Of a stretch of DNA of 64,000 bases, positions 14,245 through 26,532 are shown one piece after another. The position numbers were made by a program, and so were the translations under genes. Position 1 is the stretch's first letter. Every line of letters starts with the position of its first letter. The notes under the pieces are model-generated. The model was not told the origin of the DNA. It searched no databases and worked only from the letters and a program-made list of their open reading frames with translations. This DNA is from Begonia masoniana (Eukaryota; Streptophyta; Magnoliopsida; Cucurbitales; Begoniaceae), in the NCBI GenBank assembly GCA_022432975.1, contig CM039502.1:9281151-9345150 (forward strand). The letters run 5' to 3'.

Positions 14245-14640
14245 CTGTAGGCATCGTGGACATTCGAAAACCTGAAGGCATCGTGGACATTCGAAAACCT
14301 GAAGGCATCGTAGACGTTCGAAAACCTGAAGGCATCGTGGACGTTCGAAAACCAGAAGGCTTCGTGGGCAACTATTCTTGCCCACGTGACATTTTAATGA
14401 AGCACATGACTTTTTGGACAACAACTCTCTCGGTTGTGACTCTATCGTAGACGACAGAAACTAAAGGCTTCGTGGACGACAAGGTCAAGGCATGATGGAC
14501 GACAATCCATGCCCACGTGACTTTTTAATGTCCCACGTGACTTTTGGACGAAAATCCTTCACGGTTACCACTCTACCATGGACGATAGACTTAAGACATG
14601 ATGGACGACTGCCTCAGAACACGTAGCCAAATTTTTAACC
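14245..14640 (-). repeat. Degenerate 27-bp and ~130-bp repeats of family X LTR
   Basis: Four units of about 27 bp built on GGCATCGTGGACATTCGAAAACCTGAA are followed by blocks with CCACGTGACTTTTTAATG and CTCTCTCGGTTGTGACTCTATCGT. The same sequence blocks appear as the ~130-bp repeats at 46001-46790, so this copy shows the family before its 25-bp unit was amplified. Confidence 0.75.
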
Positions 14641-15225
14641 CACTCTCGAACTTGCTCTCTGGAATCTGAAATTCCAGAGAGCAAACCTCCACATATTTCC
14701 TTAAATATACTCTCTGGAATCTAGTTTCCAGAGAGCAAACTTCCACTCATTTACTCATTCTCTGCATCTCTTACACTTCCTTAATTCTTTCCTCATAACC
14801 TTCAACATATACTCCACTCAACCTCAACATAAACATGTCTCCTTTCCCGTTTCCTCAACTGCTAATTTCACAGTTTGAACGTACTCTAAACATGCTAAAA
14901 AATGTAGTAAAAACTTTGTAAAAACAAATGGCGTGGATAGCTCTAAAACTCGAGCATATCCGTATCGATCCTAAAATCGTTACAAACGATTTCCATAGAG
15001 TTCAATTAAAAGCTTTAACAAAACGTTTTATAGCAACGGTTTATGAAAAAACATTAAAGAAAACATCAATCTACCAATTAACCAGTACCAAACATCCTAA
15101 TATGTTCTATACAACCATCAGCCCCAAAACATCCCAATAACCCCAAAATCTACACATACTTCCCACGGGTCGGTTAAGCCTCGACTGCGCCAACGCACTC
15201 CCGCGAGCATTCCCCGTCAATTGCA

Positions 15226-15883
15226 TCATGCCTCAGGAGAAGGGACATCGTCCTCACCTGCCTCGATGTCTAAGTCACCTACACCATACACACACTATGA
15301 GATAAATTCCCAGTAAGCTCTACGTAAATGCAATGCGTGCTGTGCTATATGAGTTCAGAAATCATGCAGCATTTTCTTTATCTTTACTCTGTGGGTGTCA
15401 CCGAGATCTCAGCCTCCTAACCAGAGAGAGCACATCCAGCGGGCGGACTACTCTTTCCAGCTAGAAGAGAGGGGTACACGCTTACAACACGTACAGCCGT
15501 GCCTGAGCCCCATCTCGCATGACTTGTATGCCTTTCGGCCTGTATGCCTTACGGCCTGTATGCCTTACGGCCTTTTTATTCTGTGTGTTATCTTTAAAAC
15601 ATCGTGCAGAAATTCGTTTTCATGCTTTTCTTTAAAACACGTGAATGCATGAACAGTTCTATATCTTAAAGTAAACAAACAATAATAGGTACCATCAAGA
15701 CAGTAAAGCATAAACTATAAACCACTAAACCTAGCTACCCAAACCAAGCAAAGTTAACTAACGCATCTCTAAAACTCCTCGAGACGACTTCGAAGTACAG
15801 TGTAGACCTATCGGCCAAAGAAGATCACGAGAACTTACCTCGTATCCATAGCAGCTCAAGCTCCGTCCACGAGCGCTGTTCAC
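15226..15883 (-). other. Leader module exons 2 and 3 in family X LTR (first copy)
   Basis: On the minus strand, CTTAG|GTGAACAG opens a 45-nt exon (15883-15839) ending ACGAG|GTAAGT, followed by the GGCC..GGCCGATAGG-type hairpin block. The intron is 560 nt with CTTACTGGG as branch candidate and ends GTGTAG. Exon 3 (15278-15226) encodes GDLDIEAGEDDVPSPEA then TGA. This ending is nearly that of the copies at 62228 and 47509, which differ by in-frame indels and conservative replacements. Confidence 0.55.
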
Positions 15884-16831
15884 CTAAGAAATTACAAGGA
15901 TTGACGTTAAAACGAGTTTAAGTTAATAAACGTCCAAATTGTCAAAACCTTAGCTAAAGAACTTCCTAAGGCTATAATTCGATTCGTTGCACTATTTTAT
16001 CGAGCAATTTACGCTCGGCGCCTGAAAATCCAAATTACGAGTTTATCCAAGATCTCGAATTTTTCGATTTCTAACATTTTTCACAAATCGTTCTAACTTC
16101 GTCCTATAACGTCCAATACGTTCACTATATCCTTAATCACAATCAAACTATTAACTTCGGACCCTAAATCGACATTTTTATCGAAATCTAAACGAAACCC
16201 TAATTATTTAAAACTCCGTAAAACTCGAAATAAAAGCTCTAAGATCGTAGATTCATACCTAGGGTTGCGAGAGGAGGAGAAAACACGAAGAAAACGGGAC
16301 GAACGGAGGACGAATCGGATGTCGGAACGTCGGAATCGCCGTTGGCCGAGAGGGGTTTCGCGCGGGGGAGGAGGAAATCCAGAGAAGAAATGGCGTTCTG
16401 GAAATAGGGGGAGGGTCTTGTTATTTTATTAAAATTTACTTTGGAAAATTACCATTTTACCCTTAGTACTTAATTCTATTTGTTTCGTCTTTCGTTTCGT
16501 TAATCGGCCAAAGATGCGGATTCTCGAAAACTCCATAACTCCTATTCATTACCAGGGTTTTATTAAAACTGTCCGTTCACAATTTGGACTTCATTTACTA
16601 TTTTTACTAAAACGTCTGTTATCTTACGAGAAACATAATTACTCAGAATATATCGTTATTGCTCCGAAAATTCTCGTAAATTCCTTAAAATTCTTATTAA
16701 TCGTTAGGATCGTAATAAAGCTTTCTGTTTGCAAAACTGGTTTGATTTGACAGATCTTCGAAAAATATCATTATATAATAAAATATTAATATAATACATT
16801 AAATCCGAAATCCGTACAAGCCGGGTATTAC

Positions 16832-17662
16832 AGGTAGTATGTACTGTAATTAGTGAAATGGGAGGAGGGTGTAAACTGAGAGGACACTATTGCTGTGCTT
16901 TGCTAACTTGCTTGATGATAGTTGAGAATTTTGATTTTAGCAGACAGAAAAGAAGAAATGACGGGGAAGACTGGATTTGATTCCTTTGTTTTGTTGTTTA
17001 TAGCATAAGCTTTAAAGAAAGCAAAAGGCAAGACAGTGATTGAGGAATTTGCATACTATTAATTGCTTTGTGTTACGTATTTCTCATAAATCGAATCGGC
17101 TCGGGTCGTTACTTTTTTAAGGGTTTGGTCTAGTTGTGCTTCATGGTTGGTCTAGTTCGGAAATACAATATGTATATACCACGTTTTCTATTTAATAATG
17201 TATTTGTAACGATTTCTTTTTTCAATAAAATATTGTCTGTTCTGGGGATTGCTGCGTTATACCTACTATGGCCTGCACGTATATTATTTTTGGTGGGATA
17301 CCACTAGTATTGACTTCGACATTTTTACTGGCATGATCATTGTGCATTATTGAGGCATGTACACTTTTTTTGACTGATTTATACTGCCTACTGGATTTGA
17401 GATGCCATGTTTTATTCGCCTTTGCCGACGGGCTTGATTTGAGATTTCCATGAGATTTGTTATTTTGGCATGCAGATGATTTTATACATGTATTTGATTT
17501 TATTCATGCATTGGTTTTTCTGCTGTGCCATTTGGAGTTTGATACTGGAGATAACCATCTGACACTCTTAGCTGGGCCCATACGCTAAGAGTATCAGGGG
17601 GTTTTGCCCAGTTGCACCCGTGTTTGTGGGTTACCGTTGTACTCCCCACACTTGTTTGGACA
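16832..17662. other. Non-coding stretch before the 31-bp array
   Basis: I find no gene here. The first part (16832 to about 17070) is unique-looking sequence. From about 17080 it resembles LTR leader sequence and leads into the array. The right flank of the minus LTR at 16832-16836 (GGTAG) would be its target duplication, but the other copy is not in the window. Confidence 0.5.
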
Positions 17663-19334
17663 TGGTACGCTCCCTTATAATAGGCGGAATGTAGGGTACG
17701 CTCCCTGAGAATAGGCGGAATGAAAGGTACGCCCCCTGAGAATAGGCGGAATGTAGGGTACGCCCCCTGCGAATAGGCAGAATGAAGGGTACGCCCCCTG
17801 ATAATAGGCGGAATGTTGGGTACGCCCCCTGATAATAGGCGGAATGTAGGGTACGCCCCCTGATAATAGGCGGAATGTAGGGTACGCCCCCTGATAATAG
17901 GCGGAATGTAGGGTACGCCCCCTGATAATAGGCGGAATGTAGGGTACGCCCCCTGATAATAGGCGGAATGTAGGGTACGCCCCCTGATAATAGGCGGAAT
18001 GTAGGGTACGCCCCCTGATAATAGGCGGAATGTAGGGTACGCCCCCTGATAATAGGCGGAATGTAGGGTACGCCCCCTGATAATAGGCGGAATGTAGGGT
18101 ACGCCCCCTGATAATAGGCGGAATGTAGGGTACGCCCCCTGATAATAGGCGGAATGTAGGGTACGCCCCCTGATAATAGGCGGAATGTAGGGTACGCCCC
18201 CTGATAATAGGCGGAATGTAGGGTACGCCCCCTGATAATAGGCGGAATGTAGGGTACGCCCCCTGATAATAGGCGGAATGTAGGGTACGCCCCCTGATAA
18301 TAGGCGGAATGTAGGGTACGCCCCCTGATAATAGGCGGAATGTAGGGTACGCCCCCTGATAATAGGCGGAATGTAGGGTACGCCCCCTGATAATAGGCGG
18401 AATGTAGGGTACGCCCCCTGATAATAGGCGGAATGTAGGGTACGCCCCCTGATAATAGGCGGAATGTAGGGTACGCCCCCTGATAATAGGCGGAATGTAG
18501 GGTACGCCCCCTGATAATAGGCGGAATGTAGGGTACGCCCCCTGATAATAGGCGGAATGTAGGGTACGCCCCCTGATAATAGGCGGAATGTAGGGTACGC
18601 CCCCTGATAATAGGCGGAATGTAGGGTACGCCCCCTGATAATAGGCGGAATGTAGGGTACGCCCCCTGATAATAGGCGGAATGTAGGGTACGCCCCCTGA
18701 TAATAGGCGGAATGTAGGGTACGCCCCCTGATAATAGGCGGAATGTAGGGTACGCCCCCTGATAATAGGCGGAATGTAGGGTACGCCCCCTGATAATAGG
18801 CGGAATGTAGGGTACGCCCCCTGATAATAGGCGGAATGTAGGGTACGCCCCCTGATAATAGGCGGAATGTAGGGTACGCCCCCTGATAATAGGCGGAATG
18901 TAGGGTACGCCCCCTGATAATAGGCGGAATGTAGGGTACGCCCCCTGATAATAGGCGGAATGTAGGGTACGCCCCCTGATAATAGGCGGAATGTAGGGTA
19001 CGCCCCCTGATAATAGGCGGAATGTAGGGTACGCCCCCTGATAATAGGCGGAATGTAGGGTACGCCCCCTGATAATAGGCGGAATGTAGGGTACGCCCCC
19101 TGATAATAGGCGGAATGTAGGGTACGCCCCCTGATAATAGGCGGAATGTAGGGTACGCCCCCTGCGAATAGGCAGAATGAAGGGTACGCCCCCTGATAAT
19201 AGGCGGAATGTAGGGTACGCCCCCTGCGAATAGGCAGAATGAAGGGTACGCCCCCTGATAATAGGCGGAATGTTGGGTACGCCCCCTGATAATAGGCGGA
19301 ATGTAGGGTACGCCCCCTGATAATAAGCGGAATG
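17663..19334 (+). repeat. 31-bp tandem array (~54 copies)
   Basis: The unit starts GTAGGGTACGCCCCCTGATA. Forty-two units from 17846 to 19147 are identical. Variant units (CTGCGAATAGGCAGAATGAA, GAATGTTGGG) lie on both sides in mirrored order. Each unit can pair ACGCC with GGCGG-type ends across the CCTGATAATA loop. It lies inside an LTR remnant that ends at 20284. The 636-codon open frame across it on the minus strand is a repeat artefact. Confidence 0.95.
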
Positions 19335-20284
19335 GGCTCGGAGACATGCTCGCCCAGTTACCCGACCTGGCCAGTGTCTGTTCGTTGCTACCCCGGTATG
19401 ATAAGCCCACTATGTGGACCCCTTGGGCCCAGGGTTGAGTGGTTCGTCCCTCCTGGTGTGCCCTAACGTGTGTCCCAGTGGTCCAGGGCTGAGTGGTTCG
19501 TCCCTCCTGGTGGTTGATAAGTTCACTATGTGGACCCCTTGGGCTCAGGGTTGAGTTGTTCGTCCCTTCTGGTGTGCCCTAGCGTGTGTTCCAGTGGCCC
19601 AGGGTTGAGTGGTTCGTCCCTACTAGTGGTTGACATTTCTCTTCTCCCTATGAGGCTCTGCCTGGTGTTATAGCGGCGTTTCTTTGTTGGTGTGACTCGG
19701 AGGATCCGTGAGTGACCTCCCTTTTCACTATACACCTGGACATATATTTTGTGATGGTATTGTTGATGTGGGCATATTTTTATTATGCATACTTATTTTA
19801 TTGTTAGCCTCATCAACCGTTTTAAATGGATAATGAGAAGAGAATTTAAAAACAATTGAAACCGATTTTTGTTTTAAAACGTGCATTGGTTTTTAACCAG
19901 GCGTGCATATTGTGATAGAGATAGGTATAACATCCCATACTGAGTTAGTCACTCACCCCAAACGACTTTCCCCCTCTACAGGTAGAAGAATGTGGGTTAG
20001 GAGGTGAATCAGATCTGTGTCGTTTTCTTTCGATTCGTTGTCCTTTTATTTCTTCTAGCCTTGTATAGGTAAAGATTTATTTCAGATTGTATTTTATATT
20101 TGCACTTTTATTTATTTTTCATTTCCTGTATTATTACTATTACTTGTATTCTCAAATTTGTTTTGCTCAGAGGTCATGGATCGATCGTAAAAATTTCAGC
20201 GAAAGCATTAAGTTAGCAGTAAACTTCTCTAAGGTTGATCGTTTAGCCTGGCGTTTCTGTTAGGCCCCCTTCCGGGTCGTGACA
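19335..20284 (+). repeat. LTR remnant ending GGGTCGTGACA
   Basis: The right end CTTCCGGGTCGTGACA at 20284 is a typical LTR terminus. 19400-19640 holds three imperfect repeats of CCCAGGGTTGAGTGGTTCGTCCCT. A CTCTACAG|GT acceptor-like site lies near 19981. No PBS follows at 20285, so this is a solo or truncated LTR. Its left end was not found. Confidence 0.6.
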
Positions 20285-20474
20285 TTAAGCTTAGTCAACG
20301 TTATAGGTTGGACTTTGGAAGTAGCCGGTCTGATAGATCCGCCAGAATTCCTAGTTAAAAATAGACTAGACCGAACCGAACTGAACCGGTCTGGGATTTA
20401 CTTTGATTCGTCGTCGTGTTCATTTGAAACCCTACCAAAGCAAAGCGATTGTTCTGACTGAGCTAGAGACATTA

Positions 20475-21277
20475 ATGGCCAGTTTGATTCTTAAGAAAGT
20501 GTTAATTTCCGTCGGAGGGAGAAACTCCGGGGTAATTGCTGGATCTCGTTTTCTGACTTCCGTCGCCGTTGTTGAACGACCACCGTCCGAAGCTCCTTCT
20601 TCATCATTTGGCTTCTTAGCTGAGGACAACGACAATGGTCCAAGGAAGGAGGAGGATAGCATATACATTAAAGCGCAGAGTTCGAATCTCACGCGCGAAA
20701 ATTCGTCTTCCTCGTCTTCGGTGACGATGCCTCCATCGTTCATGACCGGTTAAATCGCGGGGAAGCGGTTTTACAACCAGGTGACCACGAGAGAGGCCGA
20801 TGATGGAAATGGGTTGGCGGTGATGCTCGATTACAGGACTCTAAAGACACCTTCGAAGAGACCTCTCAAGCTTCCTTCTCTTCCTCTGGCCAAGGCCATA
20901 GCTGCTGAATGGCAGTACCAGATGTGCCTATTTTTTCAATTTTTAGGGACAATTGATTTCCATTTTCGTAGCTTTTGAACTAAATTGCGAATAAATTTTA
21001 CAAAATTCTTTATCTATTTCCTGCAGAGTGCAGATGCGATCAGACCCTTCACGATGCCGCTTATGAGACTTGCCTGTACAGCAATGGAAAGAGTTCCTGT
21101 CAACTTACCTCTTCCCTACATAAAAGAGATTCTGATAGTCTTCGTATATGCATCTCCTTCCTAGTGCAGGTAGATGAGTGGGGCTTGGTTGAAGGTGGAC
21201 ATGATGTGGATATTGCTGATTTGAAAGTGCAAATCTCCTCAGCTGTTGCATTCTTTGGTCTTTCGAGGAAGGCTTAA
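20475..21277 (+). pseudogene. ATP12: ATP12-like F1-ATPase assembly chaperone pseudogene
   Basis: ATP12 is the mitochondrial chaperone that binds the F1 alpha subunit during ATP synthase assembly. Exon 1 (20475-20921) starts MASLILKKVL, with a Ser/Arg-rich presequence. It has the family block GKRFYKQVTTREADDGNG followed by LDYRTLKTPSKRPLKLPSLP and AAEWQYQ. An in-frame TAA at 20751 splits it just before GKRFYKQ, and the GT donor after CAG at 20921 reads AT. Exon 2 (from 21027) gives IRPFTMPLMRLACTA. The middle exons are missing, and the sequence jumps to a last-exon piece (about 21170-21277) giving VDEWGLVEGGHDVDIADLKV and the stop. Retained introns show a DNA-level copy, not a processed one. 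Identification rests on the family blocks. Confidence 0.8.
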
Positions 21278-22696
21278 TTGGTATTACTTTTCTTGAGGAA
21301 GGCTTAATTTGTCAAACTGGGTGTTTGGGAAGAGTTTTGATTCTGCATTTTTTATGTTTTTGCTAAGATGAACTATGGATTATGGGTAACAATAGTTAAT
21401 AAATTAAAATTAGCAAGGTTTAATTTTGATGCACACTTCAGGAGGGTGTTATCTTTTTCGAAAAAACTTCGTTGTGTGTTCTTCTAGCAAAGAATAATGT
21501 TATGTTTATCACGTTCTGACGTGACATTTATTAATTGATTGAATTTTTACTTTCACGTCATGATAAAGTAAAAATTAAAAGGTAATAATAGAAAGTCAAT
21601 GTATCATTATTCTCAAGAAAAGTGTTGTAAGCAGTTAATCCTCTCCATGAGGAGGAAGTTTTGACATTCGTAGTCAAAATGAAATCAGCCAATATCAAAT
21701 TAAGGACAAAACTAATTAAATGAACATTAGAATTGAACATATTGCCTAGATTTAGTAAATTTTAATGAAATTTTCATGACAGTAGAATGCCTGAAACAGT
21801 CAATACATGAAAAGCAATGACAAGGAGATTTAAACTCAATTTCAATCACAAAAGGGGGAAAAGTTGGCAATGCAATCGATGCATATATTATTGATGCGCA
21901 CATAGCATGCACATATTAGCATAAATTATATATAGCTACGAGTTCCCTCAACAAAATGCAACAAAATAGAGTCAAATCACAACATTCTTTCATACTTCGT
22001 GAACTTAAACCTGATTGAATCAAGCTGTTAGCTGGAGATTCTTGATCGCGGCTGTCACTTGTCCACCTACGTGTTACACCAATCATATGCTTAAATGGGA
22101 TTATAATAAGCCACCCATTGCCTTATTTTCCTTTTCACTTCCCAATGAAGAATTTAATTTTCATTCACAAAACTCTATATCATAATATCATGCATAAGAA
22201 TTTAAATTTGAGCCTTTACAAAATCGTAAAGCATCTTTAATTTCTTAGCTCAACAATAAAGAGTAAACTGCCAAAAGATCATGCAACAAATTGGTAGGGA
22301 AATAAAAATTTACAAACAGCAAATATGACAAGGATGGGAATTCAATCAAGAAGAAAGTACCAACATGGGGCAGGTAATATAAAAGAAATTAGTGACCTCG
22401 TACGAAATGGTTGTTTGATAAATGATACTAACCAAGCATACTGACAGAGCTGAAATATCTAAACCCAATATGTAAACATCATAGAAAAGAAAAGTAAAAC
22501 ACGTTTCGAGGAGCAATTGTAACTCATAAGCACACAACTTTCACTGGCTTAGTTTAGTAATTCTTGTTCTGTTCTATCAAAAAACAGACGATGAAAACAA
22601 ACTTGCAAAACTAATACCAATGAAGATTTCAAAAGAAATGAATTGGCGATAGCAGACAGGTTGTCTGCAATAGAAAAAGTTGACATTCCTTTCACA
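21278..22696. other. AT-rich intergenic sequence
   Basis: About 1.4 kb with no recognisable coding region. Only short open frames without family resemblance are seen. I looked here for the missing second exon of the minus-strand SDH2 gene and did not find it. Confidence 0.6.
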
Positions 22697-22904
22697 TGTT
22701 ATGCACAACATATTGCATATTCCTTTCACACCCTATGCGTGATCTTTCAACTTTCACACCATATTCGTCCAAGTGAAAGATCATACTGCTGTGTGTAATC
22801 TATAATTGTATGTACTGCTGTACAGAAATGAGAGTTCTTCCATTTAAAAAACCAGCGCTTATCTCCTCTCTAAGACTTCTGGGATATACTTTCTTCTTCT
22901 ACCT

Positions 22905-22917
22905 TGGTATCAGAGCC
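22905..22917 (+). promoter_or_regulatory. Primer binding site of the copia element
   Basis: TGGTATCAGAGCC sits two bases after the 5' LTR and is complementary to initiator tRNA-Met, as is usual for plant copia elements. Confidence 0.85.
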
Positions 22918-25032
22918 AATGACTTCCTCCGGCAGTAACATTCATCCTCAAACTCCAGCAACATGTGACCCCTCTCAACTTGAGCTTCCTTCAACCCAAA
23001 CTTCATTTCTCCCTCCTTTTCCATAACAGACTTAGAATCTTACAATCAAGCTCACCTCCGATAATTATCTCAACTGGAAAACCCATCTTCTCAATGTTAT
23101 CATAGACTTGGAATGTTTTCTCGATACTACTAATCCCTCCCCTCCCAAATTCATGGACAACATCATTTTCCACCTAGACCCTGAGTTTTCCTACCGGCAC
23201 TGATACAACTATCTAGTCATGAGTTGGTTCTTCGGTGTTGTCTCTGAGTCTATTCGATTGTCGAATATACTTCAACTACTGAAATCAAGAGCTGTACTCC
23301 TCAACCTCCTTGGGTCGAATCACTGAGTTGCGAGCCAACTGCATCAACTCAGCAAAGACGGGATGTCTATTAACGAGTATATTCAAAAGCTCATCGCCAT
23401 CTACAACAATCTCGCAACCATTGGTGAGGCGGTTTCCTCCAAATACCAACTATTTTGTGGCTTGGGCAACGAGTACAATCCCTTTGTCATTGTTGTCTTA
23501 CATCGCTCCATTGAACCAACAGCTGAAAAAGATGCACATTTTAATTCTGCGCTATGAATTTTGGCTTGATAAATGCCTCTGTTACTCTAAATACAGTTCA
23601 TGAACTTCCTTCAAATTTGCATCCTATGATCACACGAGCTAAAGCATGGATATATAAGCCAAAAGTTTGGACTTCTACAACATTTTTTATTTCTCTTGAA
23701 AAACCTACTTATCAACAAGCCTCAAAAATTTGAATTGGGTCTGTTCATGAAAATGAGATGCATACTCTAATGGCAAATAACGCTTGGTTGTTGGTTCCTC
23801 TACCACCTAATGGAAAGGTTATAGACAACAAATGAGTTTTTAAATTGAAGACTAATGTCGATGGCATTCTAAATCGCTTTAAAGTGCGACTTGTTGCTAA
23901 AGTTGAGGGTTCGACTACTATCAAATGTTCTCTCCTGTTGTCAAGCACATGACAATTCGAGTAGTCCTGTGTCTTGCCTTATCTCTAAGGTGGAATCTAA
24001 ACAGCACGACGTGAGCAACGCATTCTTACACGGTAATCTATCTGAAGTCGTGTTAATGGAACAACTTATTGGTTTCCAAAATGCTCAGCATCCATCAGTT
24101 ATTTGTCTCCTATGCAAGATTCTCTACGATTTAAAACAATGACCACAAGTCTGGTATCATAAGTTACAGGCAACCCTTTTACGGTTTTTTTTCTTGGTTT
24201 TTAGAGCAGACTCTTCTATGTTTATCAATAGTGTTAGCAGTTTTCATACGGTAATACTCATATATGTTGATGACGTCCTCCTTACTAGTAATGATAATGA
24301 TCTACATAGCAAATTGATTTCTTTTTTAAGTGCTCGCTTTTCTATTAAAGATTTTGGTCGCCTTCAATATATTCTAGGCATTACAGTCTAACATTCTACT
24401 AATTCTCTAACTTAATAAGTCAAAATATGTCTATATTGTTGCGTCAAGCCACAACCCCTTAGTTTATAGTCCTATTTTATTTAAAAATTATGAAACTCCT
24501 TTGTAAGATGGATCTGTTTATCGTTGTTTAGTTGGTGCTCTACAATATTGCACTTTTAACTCGTCCTGACATTGCGTATGTTGTAAACAAATAATGTCAA
24601 TTCATGCATAATCTTACCGATGTTCACTGGCAAGCGTTGAAGCAAGTATTTCACTATCTAAAGGGTACAACTTCATATTATCTTTTGCTTACCATCTCTT
24701 TTTCAGTCGACCTTGTTTGTTATACCGACACTAATTAGGCATCCTCAGCTAATGACGAACGTTGTACAAGTGGCTATTATATCTTCTTGGGGCCTAATCT
24801 TATCTCGTGGTCTTCTTCTAAGCAGAAGATGATCTCTCGCTCCAGCACCGAGTCTGAATATTAGAGTGTCACTGATGGGATTTTTGAAATATTATGGATC
24901 CAATCTTTACTCTCTGAGCTCAACCTCATCCCAGTTACTCTGCCATGACTACTATGTGACAACATCAACACTACATATTTGGCCTCTAACCCCGTGTTGC
25001 ATTTCAAGACAAAGCATGTGGAGCTTGACTTT

Positions 25033-25412
25033 CATTTTGTCTCGTCTAATTCTCACATTCATTCCATTCTCTTTTCAACTGGCAAATGGTTTGACGAAAT
25101 CACTTCCAACAACACTATTCGAATCATCTAGACACAAACTCTTCGTCAAACCTCCTTGGGCTTGAGGGGGAATGTTATGCACACACATTACATATTCCTT
25201 ACACCCCCTGTGTGTGATCTTTCATTTTGTATCGTTTAATTGTCACATTCAATTCATTCTCTTTTCAACTGGCAAATTGCTTGACGAAACCACTTCCAAC
25301 AACACTATTCGAATCATCCAGACACAAACTCTGCATCAGACCTCCTTGAGCTTGAGGGGGAATGTTATGCATACACATTACATATTCCTTACACCCCCTA
25401 TGTGTGATCTTT
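25033..25412 (+). repeat. 190-bp tandem duplication spanning the polypurine tract and LTR start
   Basis: 25033-25222 and 25223-25412 are diverged copies, both beginning CATTTTGT. Each carries GCTTGAGGGGGAATGTTATGC, so there are two polypurine tracts and two LTR starts (25173 and 25363). Only the second continues into a full LTR. Confidence 0.85.
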
Positions 25413-25897
25413 TCCTTTCCTTTCTGTTATTCTCTAGCATCATATTCTTCCAAGTGGTAGAGCATACTATTGTGTGTAATCTATAATTTGTATGTACTAC
25501 TATACAGAAATGAGAATTTTTCCATTTACAAAGCCAATGTTTATCTCTTCTCTCTAAGACTTATGCGATTCACCCTCTTCTTCTAACTACACATGGCTAC
25601 TCATTTCATAGAGATGAAAAGTAAAATGAAAAGCAAAGCATATTTTGGTGCTGGTGCACAATGGTTATCGTGAGAAACACAAAACAATAAAGCAAGTCTC
25701 GGTGTTTTAGTTTAGTAATTCCTGATTTGCCAATTAAAACTAAAACTAAAACCAATAAATGGGATTTATAGAAGTATGCTTTGTCCTTATCCATAACTCA
25801 CAATAAAATCTCTTTGGGTTGGTTTCTCTATCAATTTATGAAGTTCAACAAATAAGATTTGTAAAACATTTTGAGCAACAGATGCAAGGAAAATTAC

Positions 25898-26532
25898 CTA
25901 TTGGCGTGAAGCAGAGCGGCCGGACCAAGATAAGACTCAGGGTTCCACCAGTAACTGGGAAATGATGTGCTACAACAGGCGCACAATATGCACTCGTACA
26001 TCCCATCCAACTTCAGTCTATCTTGTTTACTTTGAGGAATCTCCTTTCCAGGCACAGGTGGAGGGTTCTTCCTCTTCAACCACGATTCTATACTTTTGTA
26101 CTGATTGTAGAAATTCCTCATATCCACTACAAGATCCTTGATCACAAACATATCAGGCAGCGGGGTAATCGACGAGGAAGGTCCGGACGGAATCTTAGTT
26201 AGACAAGCTAATCCATTGCAGCTGTCAATATTCATCGCGCAGGAACCACAGATTCCTTCCCGGCAAGAGCGACGGAAAGTTAGAGTAGGATCGATCTTGT
26301 TCTTAATCTTGATGAGAGCGTCGAGAAACATAGGTCCACATTCCTTGAGGTTGATCTGGTAATCCTGGAGCTCTGGTTTTCCAGGACTGTCAGGGCTCCA
26401 GCGATAAATCAAGAACATCATCAAATTCGCACCGGCTTCAGCAACGGTAGCGTGGGCCCGAGCTGCGACAAACCTCGAAGCCGACGAGCTCGTAACCTTA
26501 GAGATTGCTCTTCTCAACATTCTGATCGCCAT
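25898..26532 (-). pseudogene. SDH2: SDH2 exon 1, unit 1 (succinate dehydrogenase iron-sulfur subunit, partial)
   Basis: SDH2 carries electrons through three Fe-S clusters in complex II of the inner mitochondrial membrane. From ATG 26532 the frame gives an Arg/Ser-rich presequence ([20 protein letters not shown]), [19 protein letters not shown], the 2Fe-2S cluster box CREGICGSC...C, and the first Cys group of the C-terminal domain ([10 protein letters not shown]). It ends [19 protein letters not shown] at an AG|GTAA donor (25898/25897), the natural exon end. Arg/Lys and Cys residues are intact and no stop interrupts it. The second exon, with the remaining 3Fe-4S and 4Fe-4S cysteines, was not found anywhere to the left as far as 20285, so the gene cannot be complete here. 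This is the least altered copy and likely the ancestor of the array. Confidence 0.85.

Larger units (their letters stand above)
22697..25588 (+). mobile_element. Decayed Ty1/copia retrotransposon
   Basis: A 5' LTR of about 206 bp (22697-22902, starting TGTTATGCAC) is followed at once by the PBS TGGTATCAGAGCC (22905-22917). The 3' LTR (25363 to about 25588) follows the polypurine tract TTGAGGGGGAA. Coding remains are a copia-type gag start (MTSSGSNIHPQTPATCD, then NYLNWKTHLLNV), an RT with YVDDVLLTSNDND at about 24260-24300, and an RNase H end with [16 protein letters not shown] at about 24820-24860. Many stops and frameshifts, and a body far shorter than a full copia element (under 3 kb), show an old internally deleted copy. 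Confidence 0.85.

Noticed and set aside
17500..19410. 636-codon minus-strand open frame with repeating GGVPYIPPIIRGRTLHSAYYQ
   Set aside because: It is the six-frame shadow of a 31-bp tandem repeat without stop codons in this phase. There is no promoter, start context or family resemblance.
20650..20700. GTTCGAATC resembling a tRNA T-arm
   Set aside because: It lies within the ATP12 exon and no other tRNA arms can be folded around it.
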